A DNA stretch of 64,000 nt from CAZYQW01 sp964649825 (GTDB lineage Bacteria > Planctomycetota > B15-G4 > JADJEK01): the NCBI GenBank assembly GCA_964649825.1, contig CAZYQW010000094.1, forward strand, positions 62,001-126,000. The letters run 5' to 3'. Each line of letters begins with the position of its first letter. The stretch's first letter is position 1. Both the position numbers and the translations under genes were made by a program. The notes beneath the pieces are model-generated. The model had not been told where the DNA came from, made no database searches, and saw only the letters and a program-made list of their open reading frames with translations. Below are positions 27,411-36,654 of the stretch, piece after piece.

Positions 27411-28927
27411 GCGCCGCCGTGTCGTTCGACCCCGACCGGCCGCTCTTCGCACCCGACTTCCTCGTCGACGACGAGGCGCCGGTCACGGTGCTGATCGACC
27501 CCGAGCGCGTGCGGTGGATCGGGGTGAACGCCCGCGGCCGCCGCGTGTTCGAGCACGTGCGCGCGCGCCCCGGCGTCGTGGCGAGCGATCTGGACGACGG
27601 CGACCGCCGGTTCCTGAAGGACGCGTTCCGGCGCGGGTTCCTCGCCCACGAGCCGTTCGACGCGGTGGCGCGGCGGAACCGTCGCGAGTCGATCGCGCCG
27701 AAGAAGCTGCACGAGTTCTGGGTCGTCACGAACGACCACTGCAACCTGCGCTGCCGGCACTGCTACACGATCGACCGGGTGCTCGAAGGACGGACCGGCA
27801 TCCCCGGCGACGCACTGAAGGGGATCATCGCCGACGCTCATGCGCTCGGGGCCGAGGTGTTCTACTTCACGGGCGGCGAGCCGACGCTCCGCCATGACTT
27901 CCTCGACCTCGCGCGGTTCACGCTCGAGCGCGCGAAGCTGATCCTGTTCACGAACGGCCTGACGTTGTCCGACGAGCTGGTCTCCGAGCTGGCGCCGCAT
28001 CGTGAACGGCTGATCGTGCAGGTTTCGATCGAGGGGCCGGACGAAGCGGCGAACACGCCGGTCCGCGGCCGCGGGTCGTACACCAAGGCGATCGCGGGGG
28101 TCCGGACGCTGCTGCGACACGGCGTGCGCGTCGGCGTCTCCACGACGCCCACCGGCGTGTCGAAGGCGGACGTGGCACGAATCACCGAGCAACTCGCGGC
28201 GATGGAAGAGGGCGGACGCCGGCCCGACTACCACCATCTGATCCTGCTCCTCGATCGCGGCGGCGCGCACGACCACGCCGACATCGGGGGCCTCTCGGAC
28301 GAGGACGTCGACTCGGTCGTCGAGCGATCCGCCGCCGCGATCCAGCGCGCGAGGCAGCAGATGAAGGGCGTCTCCCTCAAGCTGACGAATGAGAAGATCT
28401 TCAAGGCCCTCGCCACGCACGGTCCCGCGAAGGACTACTGCGGGTCGGGCTACACGATCCTCGGCGTGGCGGCCGACGGGCAGCTCCTGCCGTGCGCGGC
28501 GTGCATGGACGACGAACGCTTCTTCCTCGGCGACCTGCTCGAGCCGGACCATACGTACCGGACCGGACGGCTCGAGTCGCTCTGGAAGGAGTCGGCGGCG
28601 GTCGAGCGGATCCGCCGCTTCTCCCTCGCACCGAAGGACGGCGCGCCGGTCCGCGATCTGCGCTACTTCCACGGCGGCGGCTGCTGGAAGAACATGGACG
28701 ACCCGGAGAAGGAGTTCTTCACGGACCACCCGTTCGCGGCGTTCTACGAGCGACGGATGCAGGCCGCGATCCGCAAAGCGGCGAACGAGGGCGTCGTCGT
28801 GCCCGAGGACGCGCCCGCCGTCCTGTCCTTCATGCACGCGGCCCGCGTCGCGTGCGCCGGCGAGCGGAAGACGGAGGCGATCGGCGACGGCGAGGTCGAC
28901 CAGGGCTACTGCATCTGCTTCGCGTGA
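27407..28927 (+). CDS. Radical SAM enzyme with N-terminal PqqD-like domain and C-terminal cysteine clusters
   Basis: A 506-residue protein. Residues 12-82 (PLFAPDFLVDDEAPVTVLI, NARGRRVFEHV, DRRFLKDAFRRGFLA) resemble a PqqD/RRE peptide-recognition domain. The radical SAM cluster is CNLRCRHC (Cys112, Cys116, Cys119), followed by FTGGEPTLR (SAM-binding GGE). The C-terminal part has a SPASM-like set, CGSG at Cys345 and PCAAC at Cys363/Cys366, and further cysteines at 426, 483, 502 and 504, the last two in the terminal YCICFA. RRE plus radical SAM plus SPASM is the layout of peptide maturases. The start GTG 27407 overlaps the upstream TGA; GTG 27419 is possible. No precursor peptide was identified. 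Confidence 0.85.
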   Translation: MSAAVSFDPDRPLFAPDFLVDDEAPVTVLIDPERVRWIGVNARGRRVFEHVRARPGVVASDLDDGDRRFLKDAFRRGFLAHEPFDAVARRNRRESIAPKKLHEFWVVTNDHCNLRCRHCYTIDRVLEGRTGIPGDALKGIIADAHALGAEVFYFTGGEPTLRHDFLDLARFTLERAKLILFTNGLTLSDELVSELAPHRERLIVQVSIEGPDEAANTPVRGRGSYTKAIAGVRTLLRHGVRVGVSTTPTGVSKADVARITEQLAAMEEGGRRPDYHHLILLLDRGGAHDHADIGGLSDEDVDSVVERSAAAIQRARQQMKGVSLKLTNEKIFKALATHGPAKDYCGSGYTILGVAADGQLLPCAACMDDERFFLGDLLEPDHTYRTGRLESLWKESAAVERIRRFSLAPKDGAPVRDLRYFHGGGCWKNMDDPEKEFFTDHPFAAFYERRMQAAIRKAANEGVVVPEDAPAVLSFMHAARVACAGERKTEAIGDGEVDQGYCICFA

Positions 28928-28988
28928 GCGGACACGGCCCCTCCGCGACGCGCGGGCGGATCCGCCCCGTTTCGGCGTGGGCTCGCCC

Positions 28989-29339
28989 CTACTCGAACGC
29001 CACGACGCGCTCGTTGCTCGGAACCACGGCGCCGGCGCCGTAGACCGAGAAGCTCTGGAATCGGACGGTCGCCCCGGGGAGGCTCGGGGTGCGCAGGAAC
29101 CGGCGCGGCGAACGACCATTGGTCGTCCGCGTCGCATGCGACCGCCGCCCCGAAAATCCACGAGGAGTTCGCCGCTCCGTGCTGCTCGAGCACCGCAGTC
29201 CGGTTCCAGGGCAGGCCGTCGAAGTCGAAGACCAACACTTGGCCCGTCGGCGACGCGAACGGACATCCGACCACGACCCGGTTGCCGTCGCGGGCGAGAG
29301 CGTCGCCGAACGGCAAGCCGGTCGACCCGACGCTGCGCC
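28989..29339 (-). pseudogene. FG-GAP propeller remnant with truncated C-terminal module
   Basis: Reading leftwards from 29339, one frame codes an FG-GAP repeat (LPFGDALARDGNRVVVGCPF, then SWIFGAAVACDADDQWSFAAP). Around 29098 the coding sense moves to another frame, which reads TPSLPGATVRFQSFSVYGAG, then VVPSNERVVAFE and a TAG at 28989-28991. That ending matches the C-terminal module of the intact FG-GAP protein at 23956-25419. No start codon, signal peptide or remaining repeats exist, because the fragment begins where the HEAT gene stops. It is a deletion-plus-frameshift relic. Confidence 0.72.
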
Positions 29340-30479
29340 TCAGTTCGGCCGGAGCTGCTCCGAGAGCCACGCGTCCCACCGGCGCCAGTCCGTGCCCAGG
29401 TCCTGGCCGGTGAGGAGCCCGAGCACCTTGCCGGTCCGCTCCCGTTCGGCGGCCGGCACGCGGCGCTCGAAGACGCCGGCGACGCCGACGTCCTGGATGT
29501 CGCCGTGCGTCGCGACCTTGACGATCGGCTGCGCGATCACCGCGGCCTGGGCGATCTCGACGTCGAAGTCGCCGACGTAGCTCGTGTGCGTGACGTTCGC
29601 GAAGTTCCCGCGGGTCTTGCCGGCCGCGTCGGCGCGACGCAGGTTGCGCACGAGGGCGCCGACCACGCGCGTGTCGCGCAGGAGCTCGGCCGCGTCGAGC
29701 GCTGCGAGCCGGAGCTGCACGTCCTCCTGCTCGAGCGCGCGCACGATGGGAAAGACGACGCCGTCGTTCGCGTACGCGATCGCGGTCTCCGTCGCGGCCT
29801 TGCGGACGCCCGCGTCCTTGTCGAACAGCATCCGTTCGATCACCCTCTCGATCGTGCCGTCGGGACGCGTCTTCGCGAGCACGTCGAGCGCGACGTGGCG
29901 CACCTTCGGGCTGACGTCGTCGAGCGCGCGCACGATCGTGGCGGTCACGTCCGAGCGCGGCGCGAGCGCCAGGAGCCGTGCTTTCGCGACCATTGCCACG
30001 GCCGGCTCGCGCGACCCGGTGGCGAGGAGCAGCCGCCGCGCGTCGTCGTCGCTCAGCTCGGCGTCGACCGGAACGTCGCGCACCGGCAGATCGAACAGTG
30101 GACGCGGCAAGGTGACCGCGGCCCCCGAGCGTGCGGCCGCGCGGAGCGCCTGATCGGCGAGCTCGAACGCGGCGTCGAAGAGGCCGGTGTCGATCGCGAC
30201 CTGGCAGAGCTCCGTCGCGGCGGCCGCGTCGTCCGACTTCAAACGCCGTTTCTGCCGCTTCAGCTCGTTCAGGAGCGTGGCGTGATCTTCCACGCGGAGG
30301 ATCTCGTCGGCGTCGACCGTCACGTCGCCGCGGAGGGTCCGTATCGTGATCGAGCCGTCGGCGTGGCACGTGGTGGGGCCCGCGTGTCGAATACCGCCGT
30401 CGAGATGGACGACGTCCGCGGCCGCGGCCGAAAGGAGGATCGCCGGGGCGAGCGAGAGCAGGGCGATGATCTTCATCAT
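29340..30479 (-). CDS. Secreted HEAT-repeat protein
   Basis: A 379-residue protein with a signal peptide (MMKIIALLSLAPAILLSAAAA) and a strong GGAGG five bases before the ATG pair at 30479/30476. The first mature segment (VVHLDGGIRHAGPTTCHADG, then SITIRTLRGDVTVDADEI) is a small beta domain. From about 160, HEAT-like helices follow: SPKVRHVALDVLAKTRPDGTI and KDAGVRKAATETAIAYANDG, then a helical pair with QLRLAALDAAELLRDTRVVG. HEAT proteins act as binding scaffolds; this one is probably periplasmic. Its downstream flank is the FG-GAP remnant; comEC lies 115 bases upstream on the same strand. Confidence 0.72.
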   Translation of the reverse strand: MMKIIALLSLAPAILLSAAAADVVHLDGGIRHAGPTTCHADGSITIRTLRGDVTVDADEILRVEDHATLLNELKRQKRRLKSDDAAAATELCQVAIDTGLFDAAFELADQALRAAARSGAAVTLPRPLFDLPVRDVPVDAELSDDDARRLLLATGSREPAVAMVAKARLLALAPRSDVTATIVRALDDVSPKVRHVALDVLAKTRPDGTIERVIERMLFDKDAGVRKAATETAIAYANDGVVFPIVRALEQEDVQLRLAALDAAELLRDTRVVGALVRNLRRADAAGKTRGNFANVTHTSYVGDFDVEIAQAAVIAQPIVKVATHGDIQDVGVAGVFERRVPAAERERTGKVLGLLTGQDLGTDWRRWDAWLSEQLRPN

Positions 30480-30594
30480 CAAGTCCTCCGGGGGGGCGGC
30501 GCAGACGCTCCGTGACGTTGGCAGCACACGGCGTCCGCGCGACTCCCGATTGATTGCGGCAGCGATCCTACCGGAGCTCGTCGATCGCGGTAAC

Positions 30595-33003
30595 TCAGGA
30601 ATCCACAGCGCTTTCGAGTTGAGATTCGGCACGAATCTTGCCATCTGGGCGAATGCGCACGACGATCGCGCCGTGGTTCGCGGTCGACCGGCTTGCGGCC
30701 CCGGAACGATCCACGACGCCGACGACCTCGCCGGCCACTGGCGTGTCGTCGCGGCTCGCGACCACCAGCGAGGGACGGGTGCAGTGAAGGAGCGGTGCGA
30801 GCCAGGGGTCGGGCTGGCCGTGATGCGGTAGGACGAGCACGTCGGCCCGAAGCTCCGGCTCGGCCGCCAGCAGAGCGCGCAGCCCAACCGACTCGAGGTC
30901 TCCCGGGAGCAGGACGCGGCGGCCCGCGAACTCGGCCAGGAGCACCAGACTGGCGTCGTTCTGCGATCCCGAGGCAAGCTCGTCCGGGGGGTGCAGCACG
31001 TGGACGACGAGTCCGTTCGATCCCTCGTCGACGATGCGGTCGCCGCGCCGCACCACCTCGACCGAGCCGACGTGCTGGCCGGCGATCTCGACCGCGAGCC
31101 GTCCCGTCGCGGTGTGCGGCGGCCGCGGACCGACGACGAGCCGGCCGACGCGGCCCGTTCGCGCCACGTCCGCGACGCCGGAGAGGTGGTCGGAGTCGCC
31201 GTGCGAGACGACGAGCTGGTCGATGGTCCGGGCGCCGACCGCGTCCATCGCCGGCAGCACGGTGCGCCGTCCGATCGCGACGCGGCCGCGCGATCCGCAG
31301 TCGACGAGGAGCGTCCGGCCGGACGGCGATCGCAGCAGCGCCGCCTGGCCGTGGCCGACGTCGAACAGCCAGAGCTCGAGCGCGTCCGGCGGGCGGGCGC
31401 GCCAAGCCTCGGCCGAGATCACGACGAGGACGAGCGCCGCCGCGGCGCGGCGCCGCCGCGCGAGCCAGAGCGCGCTGGCCGCGGCCGCCGCGGCCAACGC
31501 GAGCGGACCGGGTCGCATCGGGCTGACCGCCGCGAACGGCACCTCGGCCGTGAGCCGGACGGCACCGAGGAACGAGGCCGCCACCGTCTCGAGCGCGGGC
31601 GCGAGCCGGCCCACGAGCGCGGGAGCGACGCAGACGAGCGCCGCGCAGAGGAGCGCGAGGCCGAGCAGGGCGACGAAGACGGGCGACACGAGCAGGCCGG
31701 CGAGCGGACCGACCAGGGAGATGCGTCCGAAGTGGAACCAGACGAGCGGCGCGGTCGCGACCGACGCTCGCAGCGAGGTCGCGAGGCCGTCCGCCATCCA
31801 CCGCCCGATCCGTGCCCGCACCGTCGCGGGGCGTCGCGCGTGGTGCCGGCCGGCTCCGCTCCAGATGCCGACGACCGCCGCGAACGTGAGCTGGAAACCC
31901 GGACGGAACAACTCGCCCGGGTCGATGAGGAGGAGCAGGGACAGGGTGGCGCCGACCACCGACGGCGGGTTCGACCGCCGCCCCAAGCAGCGGCCGCCGA
32001 GCACCACGAGAGCGAAGACGGCCGCGCGCAGCACCGGCGACCCGGCCCCGGCGAGTCCGGCGTAGAGCAACGTCACGAGGACCGCGGCCAGGTCGGCGAG
32101 CGTGGGGGCGACGAACAGGCCGAGCAGCCCCCGGATCACCCCCAGGACGATCCCGACGTGAAGTCCGCTGATCGCCAGCAAGTGGATCGTGCCGGTCACG
32201 GCGGCGGCGTCGAGGTCGTCCGGATCGAGGAGCTGACGATCGCCGAGCACGAGCGCGATCGCGAGCGCGGCACCGGACGGGCCGAGCGTGGTCTCGAGCC
32301 CCGTGCGCAGGCGATCCCGGACGGCGTCGAGCCGCGCGCGCCACGACGCGACGGCGGGGCGGGCGACGACGGTGAGCGCGCGCGCCGACTTCAACGCCAC
32401 GACCGCGTCGACTCCGCGCCGCCGCCGCGCCCGCGAGCCGTCGGTCTCTCCCGGGTTCCTCGCGGCGCGCGGTCGAAGCAGCGTGCCGAGCGCGCGTACC
32501 CGGCTGTCGCGTCGCGGCAGGAGGTCCGCGCCAGGCACGATCAGCTCGACCCGACCCGGGATCGCGTACGTGCGATCTCGCGACCGCAACGTCGCGTCGG
32601 CCAGCGTGACCCGCGCGCTCGCCAGGGCCGCGCCCCGCGATGCGGAACGGACGACGCCATCGATCTGCACCAAGGGAGCCCCCGCGGGAGACCCCACGTC
32701 CCGTGCCAAGTTCCCGAGCGCGAGCGGAGCCGCCGCCGGCACGCGCGCGACTCCCAGGAGCAGCATCGCGAGTCCCGGCGCGATCCACGACGGGCGTGGC
32801 GTCCCGCGCCAGGCGCACCACGCGACGGCGATCAGCAGCAGCGCGGCCGACGCGGCGATCGCCCCGTGCGCGGCGGGCCACCGATCGACGGCCGCGATCC
32901 CGGCCGCGAGGCCGATCGCTCCCGGGATCCACGGACTCGGGCCCGGTTTCGACTTCGGATGCGGCGTTCGAGCGGGGCGCACGTATCTGTGGACGAGCCC
33001 CAA
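30595..33003 (-). CDS. comEC: ComEC/Rec2 DNA uptake channel protein
   Basis: An 802-residue inner-membrane protein that carries single-stranded DNA into the cytoplasm during transformation. Domains in order are N-terminal helices, an OB-like DUF4131 domain (about 85-200, IDGVVRSASRGAALASARV), the Competence domain with the conserved AISGLHVGIVLG (about 275-290) and many helices to about 530, then a metallo-beta-lactamase domain. That last domain has LFDVGHGQAALLRS, VVSHGDSDHLSGV (metal-binding HxDxDH) and LPHHGQPD. The start at 33003 is TTG without a good ribosome binding site; GTG 32982 is an alternative. It pairs functionally with comM at 25406; no pilus or comEA genes were seen here. Confidence 0.88.
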   Translation of the reverse strand: MGLVHRYVRPARTPHPKSKPGPSPWIPGAIGLAAGIAAVDRWPAAHGAIAASAALLLIAVAWCAWRGTPRPSWIAPGLAMLLLGVARVPAAAPLALGNLARDVGSPAGAPLVQIDGVVRSASRGAALASARVTLADATLRSRDRTYAIPGRVELIVPGADLLPRRDSRVRALGTLLRPRAARNPGETDGSRARRRRGVDAVVALKSARALTVVARPAVASWRARLDAVRDRLRTGLETTLGPSGAALAIALVLGDRQLLDPDDLDAAAVTGTIHLLAISGLHVGIVLGVIRGLLGLFVAPTLADLAAVLVTLLYAGLAGAGSPVLRAAVFALVVLGGRCLGRRSNPPSVVGATLSLLLLIDPGELFRPGFQLTFAAVVGIWSGAGRHHARRPATVRARIGRWMADGLATSLRASVATAPLVWFHFGRISLVGPLAGLLVSPVFVALLGLALLCAALVCVAPALVGRLAPALETVAASFLGAVRLTAEVPFAAVSPMRPGPLALAAAAAASALWLARRRRAAAALVLVVISAEAWRARPPDALELWLFDVGHGQAALLRSPSGRTLLVDCGSRGRVAIGRRTVLPAMDAVGARTIDQLVVSHGDSDHLSGVADVARTGRVGRLVVGPRPPHTATGRLAVEIAGQHVGSVEVVRRGDRIVDEGSNGLVVHVLHPPDELASGSQNDASLVLLAEFAGRRVLLPGDLESVGLRALLAAEPELRADVLVLPHHGQPDPWLAPLLHCTRPSLVVASRDDTPVAGEVVGVVDRSGAASRSTANHGAIVVRIRPDGKIRAESQLESAVDS

Positions 33004-33107
33004 CGCGCGCGGGGGACGCCGCGCTTCGCGACAATTCCCGATTTCGCGGTGTGAGTGCTTGGGTGGACGAACGTTAAGATAGTCGCCACACGGCGGATAC
33101 GACGTTC

Positions 33108-33614
33108 ATGACGGAAGCGATCTTTCCGGGCAGTTTCGATCCAGTGACGAACGGGCACCTCGACCTGATCGTGCGGGGGAGCCGATTGTTCACACGTCTG
33201 GTCGTCGCGGTCGCGCGCAACACCAGCAAGGACGCGCTCTTCTCCCCCGAGGAGCGGGTCGACCTGATCCGCGCGCACGTGCCGGCCGCCTGCGCGAACG
33301 TCGAGGTCACGTCGTTCGAGGGACTGGTGGTCCAGCACGCCAAGGAGCTCGGCATCCCCTGTCTCATTCGGGGGTTGCGCACGGTCTCCGACTTCGAGTA
33401 CGAGTTCCAGATGGCGCTCACGAATCGCGATCTCGCGCCGGACCTCGAGACCGTCTTCGTGATGCCGAGCCATCGCTACACGTACTTGTCCGCGCGGTTG
33501 ATCCGCGAGTCGGTCCAGCTCGGTGCCGACATGTCGCACCTCATCCCTCGGGGCGTGCAGGATCGCCTGCGGGCCCGACTCGCCGAACGAGCGGCCGGAG
33601 CAAAAAGCCCATGA
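33108..33614 (+). CDS. coaD: Phosphopantetheine adenylyltransferase
   Basis: A 168-residue enzyme catalysing the penultimate step of coenzyme A synthesis, 4'-phosphopantetheine plus ATP to dephospho-CoA. All hallmarks are visible: FPGSFDPVTNGHLDLI with the nucleotidyltransferase GHxD-like loop, NTSKDALFSPEERVDLI, EGLVVQHAKELG, LIRGLRTVSDFEYEFQMAL and the ISSS-like end YTYLSARLIRES. It is usually 155-165 residues. It is divergent from comEC (104 bases apart) and its TGA overlaps ridA's ATG. It heads a run of co-oriented, mostly coupled genes reaching 45537. Confidence 0.96.
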   Translation: MTEAIFPGSFDPVTNGHLDLIVRGSRLFTRLVVAVARNTSKDALFSPEERVDLIRAHVPAACANVEVTSFEGLVVQHAKELGIPCLIRGLRTVSDFEYEFQMALTNRDLAPDLETVFVMPSHRYTYLSARLIRESVQLGADMSHLIPRGVQDRLRARLAERAAGAKSP

Positions 33615-33997
33615 CGACGCGAATGCGCATCGAGAGCGATCACGCTCCGCGAGCGATCGGCCCGTACTCCCAGGCGATCCGGTCCGGTCCGTTCATCTTC
33701 TGCTCGGGTCAGATCCCGCTCGATCCCGCGACCAACGAGGTGATCGATGGCGACGTGGCCGCGCAGACCCATCGCGTGCTGAAGAACCTTTCGGAAGTGC
33801 TCCACGCGGCGGGGACGACGCTGCATCGCGCGGTGAAATGCACGGTCTATCTCGCCGACATGGACGACTTCCCCGCGATGAACGACGTCTACGCGACCTA
33901 CTTCTCCGATCCTCCGCCGGCCCGCGCGACCGTCGAGGTCTCTCGCCTCCCGAAGGACGTGCGCGTCGAGATCGACGTCGTCGCGCACGTGGAGTGA
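33611..33997 (+). CDS. ridA: RidA family reactive-intermediate deaminase
   Basis: A 128-residue trimeric enzyme that hydrolyses reactive 2-aminoacrylate and other enamines/imines to ketoacids plus ammonia. It shows APRAIGPYSQAIRSGPFIF, CSGQIPLDP, AQTHRVLKNLSEVLHAAG, VKCTVYLADMDDFPAMNDVY and the active-site PPARATVEVSRLPKDVRVEID, in which Arg binds the carboxylate. Start ATG overlaps the coaD stop, and its stop overlaps the GTG of the M16 peptidase. Confidence 0.95.
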   Translation: MTTRMRIESDHAPRAIGPYSQAIRSGPFIFCSGQIPLDPATNEVIDGDVAAQTHRVLKNLSEVLHAAGTTLHRAVKCTVYLADMDDFPAMNDVYATYFSDPPPARATVEVSRLPKDVRVEIDVVAHVE

Positions 33998-36654
33998 CGG
34001 CGTTGACGTTTCGGCGAACGGGTGCATTCGGAGCGCTCGCGGCGCTCGGGCTGGTCGCGATGATCGTGGTGCCCGGTGCGAAGATCGCCGGGGGCGGCGA
34101 GTCGCGCCCGCCATCCACGTTCCGCATGCCGCGGTCGCTGGAGGAGACGCTCGAGAATGGGCTCCGCGTCATCATCTGCCCGCGCCCGGGGGCAAGCCTG
34201 GTCGACGTTCGCGTGGCGGTGCGGGTCGGTGCATGGCTCGAGGGCGACCGAGGCGGCTCGGGCATCTCCCACTACTACGAGCATCTCGTCGCCGACGCGG
34301 CGACCGCGACGCGGACGGAGAAGGAGTCGCAGGAGCTCCTGCGATCGATCGGCGGGATCATGAACGGGCGCACCGACGCGGACCGCACGTGGTTCTGGAT
34401 CACGACGACGCCCGACGGCTGCGAGACCGCGATCGATCTGCTCGCCGACTGGCTGGCGAACGCGCAGCTCTCCGAGGAGGAGGTGACGCGCGAGAAGAGC
34501 GTCATCGAGCGCGAGCGCGCGATCTACGCGGATCAGGATCTGCGGGTGGCGTGGGAGCTCCTCCATGCGACGGCGTTCCTGCGGCATCCCGCGCGCTTTC
34601 CGTTCCTCGGTTTCCCCGATCGCTTCGCTCGGATCACGCGCGACGACCTGGTGCAGTTCTACGCGCGGAACTACGTGCCGGGGAACGCGGTCGTCGCGAT
34701 CGTGGGGGACGTCGATCCGGCCGCGGCGATCGGGTGGGCCCGCCAGGCGTTCGCCGGGTGGGCGCGGAAGCCGCGGCAGGAGGTCGCCATCGCACCGGAG
34801 CCGCCCCAGCAGGGCCGCCGCGAGGCTCGCGCGGCCGGGACCGGAACGCGGTCGTCGGTCTGCCTCGGCTACCGAACCGTGCCGCTCGCGCACCCCCACA
34901 TGGTCGCGCTCGACGCGGTCCGCTACGTGGTCGGATCGGGGCAGGACGCGCGCCTGAATCGGGCGATGCGAGAGAACGAGATCAACGGCGGCGTGCAGGT
35001 CTACTCCCGAACGCCGGTCTTCGGCGGCGGCCTCTTAATCGTGATGGGGGACGCGGCGCCCGAACGGATCGCCGACTTCGAGCGGATCGTGGCGGACGAG
35101 CTCGGCCGCCTCGCGCGGGAGGAAGTCGCCGCGGACGAGCTCGCGCGAGCGAAGAAACGCCTCCAGACCGACATCCTGTTCGAGCTGGAGAAGGTCGAGG
35201 GGCTCTCGCAGGCCCTGACGCGCGACTACCTCCAAACCGGCGATAGCCATCGGCTCGAAGCGTACCTCCGCCTCGTCGCGGAGTTGACCGCGAGCGACGT
35301 GCAAGCCGCGGCCGCGACCTGCCTGGTGCCGGAGCGGCTCTCGGTCGCGATCGTCGGCGCCGCCGAGCGCGAACCGTCCGGCGGCGCCTCGACCGGCGAG
35401 AACGCCGGCGTCACGGGAGCCCGCTCGTTCCAGCTCCAGAACGGCACCGAGATCCGGATCGAGCCGACCCCCGGGACGAGCACCGCCGCCGTCACGCTGT
35501 CGTTCGGGGCCGGCCCGTGGGTCGAGACCGACGAACAGCTCGGCGCGTCGGCCGTGCTCGCCGATCTGCTCCTGACCGCGGCGTCGCCCGAGTGCGACCG
35601 GCAGCGTCGCGAGCTCGAGGCGGAGGGCGCGGTCGTCGCGACCGGCGTCGATCGGCTCACGCTGCGTGTCGAGGCGCGCACGCTCGCCGGCGACCTCGAC
35701 GACGCGCTCGGCTGGACCCGCGCCGTGGTGGCGGGGGCCGGCGTGAGCGAGGAGGCGTTCGCGGCCGCGCGCCGTCGCGTCGAAGCGCGTGCGCAACAGC
35801 GACGGGCCGCGTTCCAAAGCGATGCCGAGGATCGGATCTACCGGCGCGCGTTCGCCGACGCGGGGCTCGGCCGGCCGGTGGAGGGGACGGAGGCGTCGCG
35901 AGCGGCACTCTCCGCGCCGCTGGTCGAGGCGTTCGCCCGCAACGTGCTCTGCGGACGAAACCTCTGCGTGGCGATCGTCGGCGACGTCGACGCCGACGTC
36001 GTGCGCGCGCGCGCCACCGAGCTGTTCCAGGACCTTCCCGCCGGCGAGGCCGTCCGGCGCCGTCCGGCGGCCGTCACGCTGACGGGCGGCGTCGAGTACG
36101 TGGAGACCGAGCGGCGGCAGGTGACCATCGTCCTTGCCTTTCCGGGCGCCGCGGTCGAGGAGAAGGCGCGCCGCGTCGCGCTCGACCTTGGCGACGCGTG
36201 GTCGTCCGGCCGCATGATCCCGAGCGGCCCGTTCCATCAGGCGTTGCGCGTCGATCGCGACCTCGTCTACTACGTGAGCGCGGATCATCATCCGCGTCCC
36301 GGCGTCGGGCTGTTCTTCGTCGTCGCTCAGTGCGCGGTGGAGAGCTACGCCGAGGTCGTCACCGCGCTCCGCGAGGTCGTGCTGCGCGTTCGCGGCGGAA
36401 TGACCGAGAACGAGCTCGCGACCGCGAAGAACATCCTCGGCGCCTCGCGCCGCTCCGTCACGCAGACGGCCGACGCGCGCGCCATGGTCCTGGCGACGGC
36501 CGGGTCGTACGGGCTCGAGTCGGATGCCGCGCGCCGCTACGAGGCGCGCGTGGCCGAGGCCGACCTCGCCACCGCGAATCGCGTTCTCGAAGAGACGTTC
36601 GCCGGCGACGGCCTTCTCCTCGTCCTGTGGCCCGAAGGGATTCCCAAGCCATGA
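33994..36654 (+). CDS. M16 family zinc metallopeptidase, two-domain
   Basis: An 886-residue protein with an N-terminal hydrophobic segment (FGALAALGLVAMIVVPGA), so exported or membrane-anchored. The first half is an active M16 domain: the inverted zinc motif HYYEH (His93, Glu96, His97) and a downstream Glu in the EKSVIERERAIYADQ segment. The second half (from about 465) repeats the fold (LSFGAGPWVETDEQ) without the zinc motif, as in the paired alpha/beta arrangement of PqqL and processing peptidases. GTG 33994 overlaps the ridA stop; TTG 34003 is an alternative start. The stop overlaps the ABC substrate-binding protein, suggesting a role in processing or degrading peptides linked to that transporter. 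Confidence 0.87.
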   Translation: MTALTFRRTGAFGALAALGLVAMIVVPGAKIAGGGESRPPSTFRMPRSLEETLENGLRVIICPRPGASLVDVRVAVRVGAWLEGDRGGSGISHYYEHLVADAATATRTEKESQELLRSIGGIMNGRTDADRTWFWITTTPDGCETAIDLLADWLANAQLSEEEVTREKSVIERERAIYADQDLRVAWELLHATAFLRHPARFPFLGFPDRFARITRDDLVQFYARNYVPGNAVVAIVGDVDPAAAIGWARQAFAGWARKPRQEVAIAPEPPQQGRREARAAGTGTRSSVCLGYRTVPLAHPHMVALDAVRYVVGSGQDARLNRAMRENEINGGVQVYSRTPVFGGGLLIVMGDAAPERIADFERIVADELGRLAREEVAADELARAKKRLQTDILFELEKVEGLSQALTRDYLQTGDSHRLEAYLRLVAELTASDVQAAAATCLVPERLSVAIVGAAEREPSGGASTGENAGVTGARSFQLQNGTEIRIEPTPGTSTAAVTLSFGAGPWVETDEQLGASAVLADLLLTAASPECDRQRRELEAEGAVVATGVDRLTLRVEARTLAGDLDDALGWTRAVVAGAGVSEEAFAAARRRVEARAQQRRAAFQSDAEDRIYRRAFADAGLGRPVEGTEASRAALSAPLVEAFARNVLCGRNLCVAIVGDVDADVVRARATELFQDLPAGEAVRRRPAAVTLTGGVEYVETERRQVTIVLAFPGAAVEEKARRVALDLGDAWSSGRMIPSGPFHQALRVDRDLVYYVSADHHPRPGVGLFFVVAQCAVESYAEVVTALREVVLRVRGGMTENELATAKNILGASRRSVTQTADARAMVLATAGSYGLESDAARRYEARVAEADLATANRVLEETFAGDGLLLVLWPEGIPKP

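Noticed and set aside
33051..33080. AT-rich TAAGAT before coaD as a possible -10 box
   Set aside because: No -35-like sequence at the right spacing; one hexamer is not sufficient.
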